A stretch of 64,000 nucleotides of DNA from an uncultured Brachyspira sp. (GCF_910588665.1 NZ_CAJUPR010000004.1:1-64000); one strand, 5' to 3'; positions 1-8,778 are shown, counted from the stretch's first letter. Notes: a model not told the origin generated them from the sequence alone. Numbers and translations: made by a program.

Positions 1-151
1 TTTTCTGCTGATGGGATTATATTTTATTATTTTGTATCTTTTTTTATTATTGCTAGTCTTCTGAATGATTTGTTATATTTTCAGAACTTCTTATTTCTGC
101 TGTACCCGCCTTTAAAACCCAAGATAATAAATTATCCCGCCAAGTAGGCGG
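1..151. other. Non-coding or unresolved flank downstream of hsdS
   Basis: This short stretch lies 3' of the specificity gene. I see no convincing reading frame in it. Next to the hsdS stop, five-base arms CCGCC and GGCGG (137-141 and 147-151) form a small hairpin, but no T-run follows on the transcribed strand. The left neighbour is outside the window, so whether other restriction-modification genes lie there is unknown. Confidence 0.4.
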
Positions 152-1288
152 CTACCTGCTCGGGAATAATTTCTGCATTAAGCCTTTCTTATATTTCTTT
201 AATGCTTCAAGTTTGCGGCGCTCTGCGTCGATTAGTTCATCGGCGGTGCTCAATACTTCTGAAATTTTCTGCTGTTCTTTAATAGACTTTGATGTTTGTA
301 TTGAAAATTCTTTTATATATGATAATGGTATATTTTTTATTCCTGTTCCTATTCCTAATTTCATTATTCTATTTTCATTATGTTTTAAACATTGATATAA
401 AAATAAAGTATCTATACTTGCATCATGTAATGTATAGCAATGCCCACTAGACCAAAATTTAGTTTTTATAAAATTAACATATCCGCAAGAACCACCTTCA
501 CTTATAGCTATTGTATTTGCTTCTCTATTATATGAATTACAATAACCAGAAAAAGTTACACCGCCGTTTAATACAGGATATTTACCATTTTCAATTAAAT
601 CTAATTTATTTTTTTGTTCTCCTTTTTTTATACTGCAAAGTTCTTCCAATTTTTTTTCTTCCCATTCGCCTGCTGTTTGGAATTCGGGGAAGCGCATTTC
701 GGGTACTTTTTCGCCGTCTCTTGGAAACAGTTTCTGCATTAAGCCTTTTTTATATTTCTTTAATGCTTCAAGTTTGCGGCGCTCTGCGTCGATTAGTTCA
801 TCGGCGGAAGTGAGGAAGGAGGCGATTTTCTGCTGTTCGGGGAGTGACGGAAGTTTTATAATAATATTTTTTAAAACATTTTCCTCAACTCTTTGCCGTC
901 CCGATGTTCCTGTCATTGATTTAATTGCAGTATTTCTGATATAGTCTGTATTGAAAAGATAATATATAAAATCGTTGTAAGTGATATTTTCCTTTCCTCT
1001 TAATACAATAAATTCTGTAGAACCGAAACCAACCTCATTTTTTTCTAAAATTGACACTTGAGCAGTTTTGCCGTTTTCTAAACATGGTGTAATTCTAGCC
1101 ATTAAAGTATCGCCGTTTCTAAATTTTGAACCTCCGTTAAATATATTTATTTTATATCTGTTTATTTTTCTGGTATGAGGCAGTAAGCAATCCATAGATA
1201 TTTTTTTATAATAATTGCCTTTTATTAGTTTTTCTGAAGGATTAAAATATACTATATCACCAAGTTTTACTTCCTGCCATTTTTTCAT
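152..1288 (-). CDS. hsdS: Type I restriction-modification specificity subunit (HsdS)
   Basis: HsdS sets which DNA sequence a type I restriction-modification complex (HsdR2M2S) recognises. The 378-residue protein has the normal two-half layout: target recognition domain 1 at about residues 1-150, a conserved helical region at 151-189 starting EQQKIASFL, recognition domain 2 at about 205-340, and a second conserved region at the C-terminus. Both conserved regions carry the motif SADELIDAERRKLEALKK or nearly so, and their DNA is a 76-bp direct repeat (171-246 and 732-807). Start ATG at 1288 follows an AAAGG at suitable distance. No hsdM or hsdR is in this window, so it is either the end of an operon lying further left or an orphan specificity gene. 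The repeat DNA is clearly more GC-rich than its surroundings, which fits horizontal exchange. Confidence 0.93.
   Translation of the reverse strand: MKKWQEVKLGDIVYFNPSEKLIKGNYYKKISMDCLLPHTRKINRYKINIFNGGSKFRNGDTLMARITPCLENGKTAQVSILEKNEVGFGSTEFIVLRGKENITYNDFIYYLFNTDYIRNTAIKSMTGTSGRQRVEENVLKNIIIKLPSLPEQQKIASFLTSADELIDAERRKLEALKKYKKGLMQKLFPRDGEKVPEMRFPEFQTAGEWEEKKLEELCSIKKGEQKNKLDLIENGKYPVLNGGVTFSGYCNSYNREANTIAISEGGSCGYVNFIKTKFWSSGHCYTLHDASIDTLFLYQCLKHNENRIMKLGIGTGIKNIPLSYIKEFSIQTSKSIKEQQKISEVLSTADELIDAERRKLEALKKYKKGLMQKLFPSR
171..807. repeat. Pair of 76-bp direct repeats inside hsdS
   Basis: Positions 171-246 and 732-807 match at 75 of 76 bases by eye, in the same orientation. They encode the two conserved helical regions that follow each target recognition domain. 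Such repeats can serve as recombination points for swapping or deleting a recognition domain. Confidence 0.9.
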
Positions 1289-1520
1289 TACATAATGCCT
1301 TTAATTAAATCTATTTTTTATATATTTGTAAGCCTAACATTTTAATTTATATATAATTATAACATAATTAAAAAAATATTATATATCTATTCTTATTGTT
1401 TTATTGCTGTATAAAATAATTAAAGTTATTTGAATATAATCATTGATTTAAATTATTATTCTTTTAATTTAATATAATTTGTAAAAATAATTTAATAAAA
1501 TAATATTTATTCATATTTCC

Positions 1521-1548
1521 TTGACAATTTGAACATGATTTATATACT
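1521..1548 (+). promoter_or_regulatory. Sigma-70-type promoter of the 44-aa gene
   Basis: TTGACA (1521-1526) and TATACT (1543-1548) are separated by 16 bases, about 20 bases before the ribosome binding site of the small gene at 1570. Confidence 0.75.
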
Positions 1549-1569
1549 TTTAAAATATGGAGATATTAT

Positions 1570-1704
1570 ATGTCAAATAAAAAAATAAAAAAAATGCAAA
1601 ACTCTAAAACTATCTCATTGGAACATAAGCTTGATGACGGTACTGTTGTAAAACTTAATCCTACAGTTACAAGAATAGTATTGTTTGATAATAAAAAACA
1701 TTAA
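1570..1704 (+). CDS. Small lysine-rich protein, 44 aa, unknown function
   Basis: This short frame encodes 44 residues: a basic start (MSNKKIKKMQNSK), then a segment with LEHKLDDGTVVKLNPTVTR that looks beta-strand-like, ending DNKKH. I do not recognise a family. It is supported as a real gene by a near-consensus promoter at 1521-1548, by GGAG (1559-1562) seven bases before the ATG, and by its own transcription unit convergent with the hisZ-like gene. No signal peptide or membrane segment is visible. It could be a small regulatory or nucleic-acid-binding protein, but that is only a guess from its charge. Confidence 0.6.
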   Translation: MSNKKIKKMQNSKTISLEHKLDDGTVVKLNPTVTRIVLFDNKKH

Positions 1705-1719
1705 TTTATTATTGATAGT

Positions 1720-2838
1720 TTATAGATTTAGATTATTATTTTCAAATATGTATTTTTCTTTACAATTAAATTCTCTGACGCTGTTTTCATTATATATATC
1801 CACTCTCACTTTCTTATTTTCTTTTATAAAATTTTGTACTTGTCTTAATAATTTTTTTTCATCTCCGCTTTTATAAAGTATCAATACATCAAAATCGTAT
1901 TCATTTTTTAAAGTATTTTGCCTGTAAAGTTTATCCGTATATACGGCAAAACCTATTGCATTTTTTTTATTTTTATCATTTGAAGTATGAGCGTTAAATT
2001 TTGCAAGAAGCTTATCGTATCTTCCTCCTGATAAAACAGCATTGTTTAAGCCTTTTATATATCCTTTAAATATTATTCCGTTATAATATCCGAGTTTGCT
2101 TTCTATGGAGAAGTCTAATAATATTCTGCTTAAATTATCATAGTTTTCAAAAACACCGCATAAACTTTCTAATTCTTCATAAGCTTTTTGCATTTTATCG
2201 TTTATAATTATATATTTTATTTTATCTAATGCTTCTTTATAATTTCCAGATAAATCTATTAATGATATTATGGCGTTTTTGTATTTATCATCTATATTAT
2301 TTAATATAAGTTCTTTTTCTAGATCATGTTTATTTTTACTGTATATGAAATTAAGCATCTCAAGTTTTTTATTCTCATCTAAATTAAGCTCATCTATTAA
2401 AGCAAACATAAAATCTATGCTTGATATTTCAAGTATATATTCATTATTTATAGATTTTAAACTGTCTATTGCCATGCTTATAATTTCTAAATTTGTATAT
2501 GTGTTTAAATTTCCTATTATTTCAACGCCTATCTGCTGTATTTCCTCATATTCATTTGAAACATTATCTATTTTATAAATATCTTCTATATAGTAAATCT
2601 TTTTTGTATATTTCTCATCATCTTTCAAAACTTTTTTAACTATTGATAATGTAGTATCTGGTCTAAGCGACTGCAGATTTCCATTTAAATTCATAAATGT
2701 TAATATATGCTCCGTCTGAATAAAATCTCTGTAATTATTATATAAATTATAATCTTCAAATTTGCTTAATTTAATTTTTTTATATCCGTAGTGTTCATAT
2801 ATTTTAATTAAATTAGATATTATTATATTTTCTTTCAT
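1720..2838 (-). CDS. hisZ: HisZ-like ATP phosphoribosyltransferase regulatory subunit
   Basis: HisZ is a catalytically inactive histidyl-tRNA-synthetase paralog that joins the short form of HisG in the first step of histidine synthesis. The 372-residue protein shows class II synthetase landmarks: SLRPDTTLSIVKK (motif-2 region) near residue 58, LGYYNGIIFKGYI near 250 and GGRYDKLL near 270. It lacks the C-terminal anticodon-binding domain of a true HisRS, and the length fits HisZ. No hisG or other histidine gene lies in the window, so its partner must be elsewhere or it has taken another role. The start ATG at 2838 has no strong Shine-Dalgarno that I can see. Assignment to the HisZ/HisRS-like family is fairly sure; function in histidine synthesis is inferred. 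Confidence 0.75.
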   Translation of the reverse strand: MKENIIISNLIKIYEHYGYKKIKLSKFEDYNLYNNYRDFIQTEHILTFMNLNGNLQSLRPDTTLSIVKKVLKDDEKYTKKIYYIEDIYKIDNVSNEYEEIQQIGVEIIGNLNTYTNLEIISMAIDSLKSINNEYILEISSIDFMFALIDELNLDENKKLEMLNFIYSKNKHDLEKELILNNIDDKYKNAIISLIDLSGNYKEALDKIKYIIINDKMQKAYEELESLCGVFENYDNLSRILLDFSIESKLGYYNGIIFKGYIKGLNNAVLSGGRYDKLLAKFNAHTSNDKNKKNAIGFAVYTDKLYRQNTLKNEYDFDVLILYKSGDEKKLLRQVQNFIKENKKVRVDIYNENSVREFNCKEKYIFENNNLNL

Positions 2839-2954
2839 AAACAGCAGTTTCTTCTTTAAAAATATTTTTGAAATATTATAATATAAAAAATTAAAAATAA
2901 CTATACAGCAGCAATTAAAAAAGCAATTATTATTATGGTTTTATATTTATCAGT

Positions 2955-2983
2955 TTGAAATAACTTAAAAAAGAGTATATATT
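2955..2983 (+). promoter_or_regulatory. Sigma-70-type promoter of the RNase R-like gene
   Basis: TTGAAA (2955-2960) and TATATT (2978-2983) are 17 bases apart, followed by AGAGG just before the ATG at 3011. Confidence 0.5.
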
Positions 2984-3010
2984 ATTTTTAAGTATTTTTA
3001 AGAGGATTTT

Positions 3011-4756
3011 ATGATAACAGAGGAAGAGCTAATAAAAAAATTAATGAAAAATCAAATAGATTATAATATATTTATAAAATTTAATTCAAGTACTGCTTTA
3101 GAAAAAACATCTCTTGCAAATTTAATAAGAAAAGCCATAAGCAGCGGATATATTCAAAAAACGGATGGTAATCTGCTTAGAGTTACTAAAGAGGGAAGAC
3201 AGTATATTAACAGATTAGAGGGAAAAGAAGAGGCTGTAAAAACTTCAAAATTAATAAGAGTAAATGTCAATTCTAAAGATGCCAAAACTGACAGCAGTAT
3301 TATAGCTAAGGCTTATAATATAAAATTTGATTTTGCAAACGAATTATTGAAATCAGCAGAAGAAATAAGTAATAAATGTTATTTTGAAAATATAGAAAGC
3401 GATAGGCAGGATTTTAGAAATATTAAAACTATAACTATAGACAGCGAAGCATCAAAAGATTTGGATGATGCATTTAGCATAGAAAAAACAGATGATAATA
3501 ATTATAAAGTTTATATACATATTTCAGATGTAAGTCATTTTATAGAGTTTAATTCTCCTTTAGATTTGGAGGCTAGAAAAAGAGGAAACTCAGTTTATCT
3601 TATAGATAAAGTCTATAATATGTTTCCTGAAATTTTATCTAATAATATAATTTCTTTGAATGAAAATGCTGACAGATTTGCTTTGACTATTATTGTATAT
3701 ATGGATAATAAAGGAGAAATTTTATCTTCTTCCGTGTGTAAAAGCATTATAAAGTCTGACAGAAAGCTGTCTTATAATTATGCCGAAAAGCTTATAAAAA
3801 AAGAAGAAAAAGATGAAGATTGGCTTTCAGAGCTGCTTGATAATGCTTTGAGCATAAAGAATATTTTGCGTAAAAAAAGAATGGAGGGCAGGGGAATTGA
3901 ATTTGATAATAATGATATAAAGATAGTATTAAATGATGACGGTATTCCCATAGAATTTTGCGCTGAAGTTAAGAAAGAATCGATGTCAATAGTTGAAGAA
4001 TTAATGATTCTTGCAAATAGCGAAATAGCTGAAAAATTGTCGGATTATGACGGGGTTATATACCGCTGTCATGGACTTCCTGATGAGTATAGATTTAATA
4101 ATTTTAAGATATTGGCTCATAATAAAGGGTATGATTTAAAACAGTTTAAGGATAACAGCTATGATATAAAAGGCTTTATTGATAATATAAAAGGAAAGCC
4201 TGAAGAGAATCTGCTGATATCAGTTTTGCTTCGTTCAATGACTCCATCTTCATACAGCATAATAAATAAAAGTCATTTCGGCTTAGGTTTTGATAATTAT
4301 ACTTATTTTACTTCTCCTATAAGAAGATATGCAGATTTGCTTATACATAGAATTGTTAAAGATACCATATTATCAAATAAGGATACTATAGATGAAAAAT
4401 TGAAAGAAATCAGCAGAAACTCCGTTGAAAGTTTGTCTTTTTTAGATAAAAACTCAAGAAAAGCTGAAAGATATATTATTCAAATAAAAGCGGCAAGATA
4501 TATGAAAGACAGACTCGGAGAGGAATATTACGGAGTTATAAGCTCCATATCTCACAAAGGAATATATGTTGCAATAGAGGGTTTGGAGATAGAAGGATTT
4601 ATAGAATCTTTTTATATAGGTGCAGATTATAGATTTTATCAGGATATGCAAAGCGTTTATATTAATAAGATAAAAACTTATGAGCTTGGAGACAGGCTTA
4701 AAGTATTAGTTGCAAGCGCTAATACAGAAAATGGTAAAATATTATTTTCTTTATGA
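3011..4756 (+). CDS. rnr: RNase R / RNase II family 3'-5' exoribonuclease
   Basis: The enzyme degrades RNA from the 3' end in the cytoplasm. An N-terminal winged-helix-like segment (about residues 1-70) is followed by the RNB catalytic domain, with the metal-binding aspartate cluster in IDSEASKDLDDAFSI near residue 145, GNSVYLIDKVYNMFP near 200 and the conserved TSPIRRYADLLIHR near 435. The last ~80 residues (from GEEYYGVISSISHKGIYV) form an S1 RNA-binding domain. At 581 residues it is shorter than Escherichia coli RNase R (about 810) and nearer RNase II; the paired cold-shock domains before RNB seem reduced. A strong start is given by AGAGG before the ATG. It is convergent with the DUF2726-like genes. 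Confidence 0.88.
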   Translation: MITEEELIKKLMKNQIDYNIFIKFNSSTALEKTSLANLIRKAISSGYIQKTDGNLLRVTKEGRQYINRLEGKEEAVKTSKLIRVNVNSKDAKTDSSIIAKAYNIKFDFANELLKSAEEISNKCYFENIESDRQDFRNIKTITIDSEASKDLDDAFSIEKTDDNNYKVYIHISDVSHFIEFNSPLDLEARKRGNSVYLIDKVYNMFPEILSNNIISLNENADRFALTIIVYMDNKGEILSSSVCKSIIKSDRKLSYNYAEKLIKKEEKDEDWLSELLDNALSIKNILRKKRMEGRGIEFDNNDIKIVLNDDGIPIEFCAEVKKESMSIVEELMILANSEIAEKLSDYDGVIYRCHGLPDEYRFNNFKILAHNKGYDLKQFKDNSYDIKGFIDNIKGKPEENLLISVLLRSMTPSSYSIINKSHFGLGFDNYTYFTSPIRRYADLLIHRIVKDTILSNKDTIDEKLKEISRNSVESLSFLDKNSRKAERYIIQIKAARYMKDRLGEEYYGVISSISHKGIYVAIEGLEIEGFIESFYIGADYRFYQDMQSVYINKIKTYELGDRLKVLVASANTENGKILFSL

Positions 4757-4787
4757 TAAATAAAATCTAAATCATAAAAATCTTTAA

Positions 4788-5492
4788 TTAATTTTGCTTA
4801 ACATTTTTTAATGAGTTTAAAATATTGTATAAATAATATTCTAATTTTTTATCATCAATAAATTTATAATTCAGCTTTATATCTTCCTCTTTTATAATAA
4901 AATATTTTAGCCCAGCCTTATTTATAAGCTTTTCTTTTATAAAATAATTATTTTTAATTTTTTCTTTCATTTCTTCGCTGTTATTTTTGAGATGTAATGT
5001 CCTGTCATATTCTATTACAGCTAACGGTTCATTTGTTTTATCGCCTTTTTTATGCGTTATTAAAAAATCGCAGTAAAAATCTCTGAAAGTTTTCCAAACA
5101 TCCGTATTTTCTTCGCCGTCTAAAAATGCTTTGAATGATACTTTTTTATAGATATTGTAATCTTTAAAAATATTTAATATAGAATAAAATATTTTTGTCT
5201 CTTCAATATTAATAATTTTTTTTATAGTTATGATGCCGTCATTCATATCGGAAAGTCTTTGTTCCATTATATTTTGTATTATTTCTTTTCTTGCTTTTCT
5301 GTATCTTTTATAATATTTATTTTTTCTGTAATATTTTCTATAATTTTTATAACCAGTATATTTATTGCCGCCTATTTTAGATATAAAAAACAGCATTTTA
5401 TTAAACCAAGCGATAATTATTTTAGCTATAAAAAATAATATTAAAGCGAAAATTATAAATGAAATAACGGCATGCATAATTGTAAAATCCAA
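4788..5492 (-). CDS. Membrane-anchored DUF2726-like protein
   Basis: A 234-residue protein with one N-terminal membrane helix (about residues 8-32), a very basic Tyr/Lys/Arg linker (about 45-75), and a C-terminal domain with FYCDFLITHKKG and LAVIEYDRTLH. That order (Asp-bearing strand, then Val-Ile-Glu strand, then a trailing KYFIIKEEDI strand) resembles DUF2726 and more distantly PD-(D/E)XK nuclease folds. Function is not known. The gene behind it (5503-6145) encodes a close paralog in the same orientation with a 10-base gap, so this looks like a tandem duplication. In this copy the usual Asp-Gly...His stretch reads YDRTLH, so catalytic residues may have drifted. Confidence 0.7.
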   Translation of the reverse strand: MDFTIMHAVISFIIFALILFFIAKIIIAWFNKMLFFISKIGGNKYTGYKNYRKYYRKNKYYKRYRKARKEIIQNIMEQRLSDMNDGIITIKKIINIEETKIFYSILNIFKDYNIYKKVSFKAFLDGEENTDVWKTFRDFYCDFLITHKKGDKTNEPLAVIEYDRTLHLKNNSEEMKEKIKNNYFIKEKLINKAGLKYFIIKEEDIKLNYKFIDDKKLEYYLYNILNSLKNVKQN

Positions 5493-5502
5493 TTTTTTTT
5501 AT

Positions 5503-6145
5503 TCAGCATTCTTTGAAATCGGATATAATATTGTTAATATTATTTAAAAATGAATTTAATTTTTCTGTATCTATTAATCCCGATTTCATTTTTATATCAT
5601 AATCTTTAATTATGAAATATTTTAATCCTATTTTATTAAAAAGTTTTTCTCTTACATAATCATTGTTTTTTGCTTTTTGTTTTTGCTCTTCAGTGTCTCC
5701 GAAATGTCCGCCTCCATGATATTCTATAACGGCAATAGGCTCATTTATTTTACTGCCCATTTTATGCGTGATTAAAAAGTCGCAGTAAAAATCTCTGAAA
5801 GTTTTCCAAGAATCCGTATTATTCTCGCCTTTTAAAAATGCTCTGAATGATACCTGAGGATTTACATTATAATTATTTAATATTTTTATCATTGAATAAA
5901 ATATTTTAGCTTCTTCTATATTCATAACTTTTTTTGTTTTTATACTTCCGCTTTCCATATATTTTAATCTCTGCTTTGCTGTTTCATTCAGAGTATATTT
6001 TTCATCATTACTATTTGAATCTCCTTCTTTAGCCGTTTTATTATCTGATGTATTGTTTTTATTGGGTGAGTTATGTATTGATATTGCAATTTAAGAAAAT
6101 AAAAATAATTAATAAAGATGTAATTATAATTGCATTTTCATTCAT
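5503..6145 (-). pseudogene. Frameshifted paralog of the DUF2726-like membrane protein
   Basis: The intact frame from the ATG at 5958 gives 151 residues with the same domain as its neighbour (FRDFYCDFLITHKMG, AVIEYHGGGHFGD). Its frame stays open upstream to about 6089. A well-placed AGGAG (5155+1000, i.e. 6155-6159 on the complement) precedes an ATG at 6145 that begins MNENAIIITSLLIIFIF, a membrane helix like that of the neighbour, but in another frame: the two are offset by one base near 6085-6095. Joined, they would make a full-length paralog with an N-terminal anchor, Asn/Lys-rich linker and the nuclease-like domain. So the gene is broken by a one-base shift, or there is a sequencing error, or the shorter soluble form is made from 5958. 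Confidence 0.65.
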
Positions 6146-6297
6146 AAAAAATGACTCCTGTTTAATACAATTTTTTAATGCTTTGAAACTGTATAATGCT
6201 GTCTATAGTATAGTAAAAAGTATTTAATGTGTCAATTAATATGAATTATAATATATTTTATTTATATTGTATTTTTTATATTATTAAATAGTGAGAA

Positions 6298-6981
6298 TTA
6301 TATATTTAATATTGAGTTTATTTCTTCTTTATTAAGTTCTTTAAACTCTCCTTCTTTAAGATTATTCAATAAAATACCTGCTATTCTAAGTCTTTTTAAT
6401 ATTACAACTTCAAATCCCACTTTACTGCACATTCTTCTAATCTGTCTGTTTTTTCCTTCGGTAAGAATAATATAAAATGAATTTTTGCTTATTCTTTTTA
6501 CTTCGGCAGGCTTTAATTTCTTTCCGTCTAAAGAGATGCCGTACTCCAGTTTTTTTAATGCTCCGTCTGGAATATCTAAATCGGTTTTTACATAATATTC
6601 TTTTTCGCATTTTGTATTTTCGCCTATAATTTTTTTACTGAATATTCCGTCATTTGTAAATATTATAAGCCCCGAACTGTCTTTATCTAATCTTCCTACA
6701 GGGTATATATCATTTGAATAATTTTCTATAAGCTTATATATAGGCTTTCCTTCTTTTTTATTTTTTGAAACCACATATCCTCTGGGTTTATTTAATTTTA
6801 TATATATTTTGCTTTCTTTGTATTTATTTATATCGCATTCAATTATATCTGTTTCCAATACCTGTATTGCCGGATTTTTTATTACTATTCCGTTGATTTT
6901 AATATTCCCGTTTTGAATAAGCTTATCTGCTTCTCTTCTGCTGGCTATATTTAAAGAAGAAATATATTTATTTAATCTCAT
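6298..6981 (-). CDS. RsuA/RluB-family pseudouridine synthase
   Basis: The enzyme isomerises a specific uridine in rRNA. Of its 227 residues the first ~45 form an S4 RNA-binding domain (MRLNKYISSLNIASRREADK). The catalytic domain carries NKPRGYVVS and the signature GRLDKDSSGLIIFTNDG, with the catalytic Asp in RLDKDS, and later EGKNRQIRRMCSKVG, typical of the RsuA/RluB/RluE/RluF branch. Length is like RsuA (about 230). Which rRNA base is modified cannot be told from sequence by eye. Start ATG at 6981 has no strong ribosome site visible. Confidence 0.88.
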   Translation of the reverse strand: MRLNKYISSLNIASRREADKLIQNGNIKINGIVIKNPAIQVLETDIIECDINKYKESKIYIKLNKPRGYVVSKNKKEGKPIYKLIENYSNDIYPVGRLDKDSSGLIIFTNDGIFSKKIIGENTKCEKEYYVKTDLDIPDGALKKLEYGISLDGKKLKPAEVKRISKNSFYIILTEGKNRQIRRMCSKVGFEVVILKRLRIAGILLNNLKEGEFKELNKEEINSILNI

Positions 6982-7116
6982 TTTTTATCTTTATTTATAA
7001 TAATTTTGATATATATATTATCATAATATTATTTTTAATCAAATTTCAGTAATATTTTCTAAAATTCATGCATTATTATATCGATATAATAGTATGAGAA
7101 TTTTATATTTTTATAG

Positions 7117-7145
7117 TTGACAATTTTTATTGATTATAATATAAT
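7117..7145 (+). promoter_or_regulatory. Consensus sigma-70 promoter of the flaA pair
   Basis: TTGACA (7117-7122), a 17-base spacer, and TATAAT (7140-7145): both hexamers are exact. This suggests strong, vegetative transcription of the sheath genes rather than sigma-28 control. A second TATAAT at 7135 would give a spacer of only 12. Confidence 0.85.
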
Positions 7146-7200
7146 TGTGCTAAGTTATTGGATATAATTGCTTAGCTATAAATATTAAGGAGAGTGCGCT

Positions 7201-8022
7201 ATGAAATTCTATAGAAGTACGAGAGATTTTTCTCGCTACCTCATAATCATTTGTCTATTCATAAGCATATGTTCGTTTGCTGTTTATGGACAAACTTCTA
7301 GTGTTTACATGGAAACTAGACTGCTTTACAATTTTGAAACATTAGATGAATGGCAGCCTATATCAAATGCTAGCCGTTTTATGTTTAAAGGTGATAGAAC
7401 AAATGAAAATGGTGTTGTAATGAAATACCCTAATATGAGATTATTCGCTACAAAACCATACGGTATGGGTAACCAAAGCTATAATTCAACTAATTCATTA
7501 TCTGTAAGTGTTTCTTTTTTCAGAAAATCATATAACTTTTTTGACTTAGTGCCAACAGTACAAAAAGTAATACCGGGAAGAGCTCAGACTTTTGATGTAT
7601 GGGTATGGGGCGGTAATTACGACTATACTATGGAAATGATATTTGAAGACTATCTTGGGTATACTTATACATTGCCTTTAGGATCTATAAAATATATAGG
7701 CTGGAAGAATATGAGTACAGCGGTTCCTTCTTTCATTCCTCAGGAAGAACCTTATGTTCCTAGAGCAAAAGGTTTAAGATTTATGAATTTCCGTTTCTGG
7801 TCTTCGCCTGAGGAAAGAGCCGATAATTTTGTAGTTTTATTGGATTACTTCCAAACTGTAACAGATACATTCAGAGAAGCTTATGACGGTTCCGATATTG
7901 AGACTACATTAGGTCAGGAAGTCGGCGGAAGAACTTCAGAACAATATACGGAAGTAGGAGCTCAAGTAGTAGGAGAAGGCGGTAATGCGGCTGCTGCGGA
8001 ACAGAATCAAGAAGCGCAATAA
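7201..8022 (+). CDS. Flagellar filament outer-layer (sheath) protein, FlaA family
   Basis: FlaA proteins coat the FlaB core of spirochaete periplasmic flagella. This 273-residue protein has a signal peptide (hydrophobic about residues 14-29, ending VYGQ) for Sec export to the periplasm. The mature part carries the FlaA layout: LLYNFETLDEWQP near the start, then aromatic-rich strands (VWVWGGNYDYTMEM, GWKNMSTAVPSFIPQ) and a C-terminal LLDYFQTVTDTF. The tail is Gly/Ala/Gln/Glu-rich. It follows a consensus promoter with AAGGAG nine bases before the ATG, and is 28 bases from a second FlaA-family gene. The pair resembles the FlaA-like gene pairs of other spirochaetes; which named FlaA this corresponds to I cannot say. 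Confidence 0.85.
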   Translation: MKFYRSTRDFSRYLIIICLFISICSFAVYGQTSSVYMETRLLYNFETLDEWQPISNASRFMFKGDRTNENGVVMKYPNMRLFATKPYGMGNQSYNSTNSLSVSVSFFRKSYNFFDLVPTVQKVIPGRAQTFDVWVWGGNYDYTMEMIFEDYLGYTYTLPLGSIKYIGWKNMSTAVPSFIPQEEPYVPRAKGLRFMNFRFWSSPEERADNFVVLLDYFQTVTDTFREAYDGSDIETTLGQEVGGRTSEQYTEVGAQVVGEGGNAAAAEQNQEAQ

Positions 8023-8050
8023 TAAGGTATAAGTAAGGAGAAGACTAAAT

Positions 8051-8755
8051 ATGAAAAGATTAAGTATCTTGATAGCAATGTTAATTCTAACCGTTGCATT
8101 CTTGCTGTTTGCCCAAGATGCGGCTAATACAGGCGAGCAAACTACTCAGAATCAGGGTGAAAATGGTAATAATTTTGTAACAGAAGCTATAACTAATTAT
8201 CTGATTGATGATTTTGAATTTGCTAATACTTGGCAGGCTTCTATGCCTAGAGATTACGGTATAGTTAGTGTTATTCGCCGTGAAGGAGGACCTGCTGATG
8301 TGATAGCTGAAGGTGCGGAAAATAATAAATATATTTTAGGTGCTAAAGTAGAGTATTTCAGAACAGGTTATCCTTGGTTTGCTGTTACTCCTCCTAGACC
8401 TGTTAAAATTCCAGGCTATACTAAGGAGCTAAGCGTTTGGGTGGCAGGGCGTAACCATAATAATAGAATGAGTTTTTATATTTATGATATAAATGGAAAA
8501 TCTCAGCAGATTGGCGATGAAGCTCTTAATTTTATGGGTTGGAAAAATATTACTGTGCAGGTTCCTGCTAGTATAAAACAGGAAGATTTTAGAGGTCAGG
8601 TAGAACAGGGTATTAGCTTTATGGGTATAAATGTTAAAGTTAATCCTAAAGATTCTTACGGTAAATATTATATCTACTTTGATCAATTAATGGCTAAGAC
8701 TGATATGTACTTAGAAACTTACAGAGAACAAGACGATCCATTAGATACTTGGTAA
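8051..8755 (+). CDS. Second flagellar sheath protein, FlaA family
   Basis: A 234-residue exported FlaA-family protein. The signal peptide (LSILIAMLILTVAFLLFAQ) ends near residue 22, followed by a Gln/Asn/Thr-rich spacer. The conserved parts match the gene before it: LIDDFEFANTWQ, a Pro-rich FAVTPPRPVKIPG, SVWVAGRNHNNRMSFYI and GWKNITVQVPASI. It shares the promoter at 7117 and ends in the terminator at 8779-8810, so the two sheath proteins form a two-gene operon. AAGGAG stands upstream of the ATG. Having two related sheath subunits made together suggests a mixed sheath. Confidence 0.87.
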   Translation: MKRLSILIAMLILTVAFLLFAQDAANTGEQTTQNQGENGNNFVTEAITNYLIDDFEFANTWQASMPRDYGIVSVIRREGGPADVIAEGAENNKYILGAKVEYFRTGYPWFAVTPPRPVKIPGYTKELSVWVAGRNHNNRMSFYIYDINGKSQQIGDEALNFMGWKNITVQVPASIKQEDFRGQVEQGISFMGINVKVNPKDSYGKYYIYFDQLMAKTDMYLETYREQDDPLDTW

Positions 8756-8778
8756 TACAAGCTAGAATGAATATAAAG

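Noticed and set aside
137..151. CCGCC/GGCGG hairpin just after hsdS as a terminator
   Set aside because: Only five base pairs and no T-run on the transcribed strand.
171..807. CRISPR array
   Set aside because: Only two repeats, both within coding sequence and far apart.
213..813. Plus-strand frames inside hsdS
   Set aside because: Antisense shadows of the real gene; no ribosome site or family text.
7117..7140. Alternative flaA promoter using TATAAT at 7135
   Set aside because: Spacer would be 12 bases, too short; the TATAAT at 7140 gives the ideal 17.
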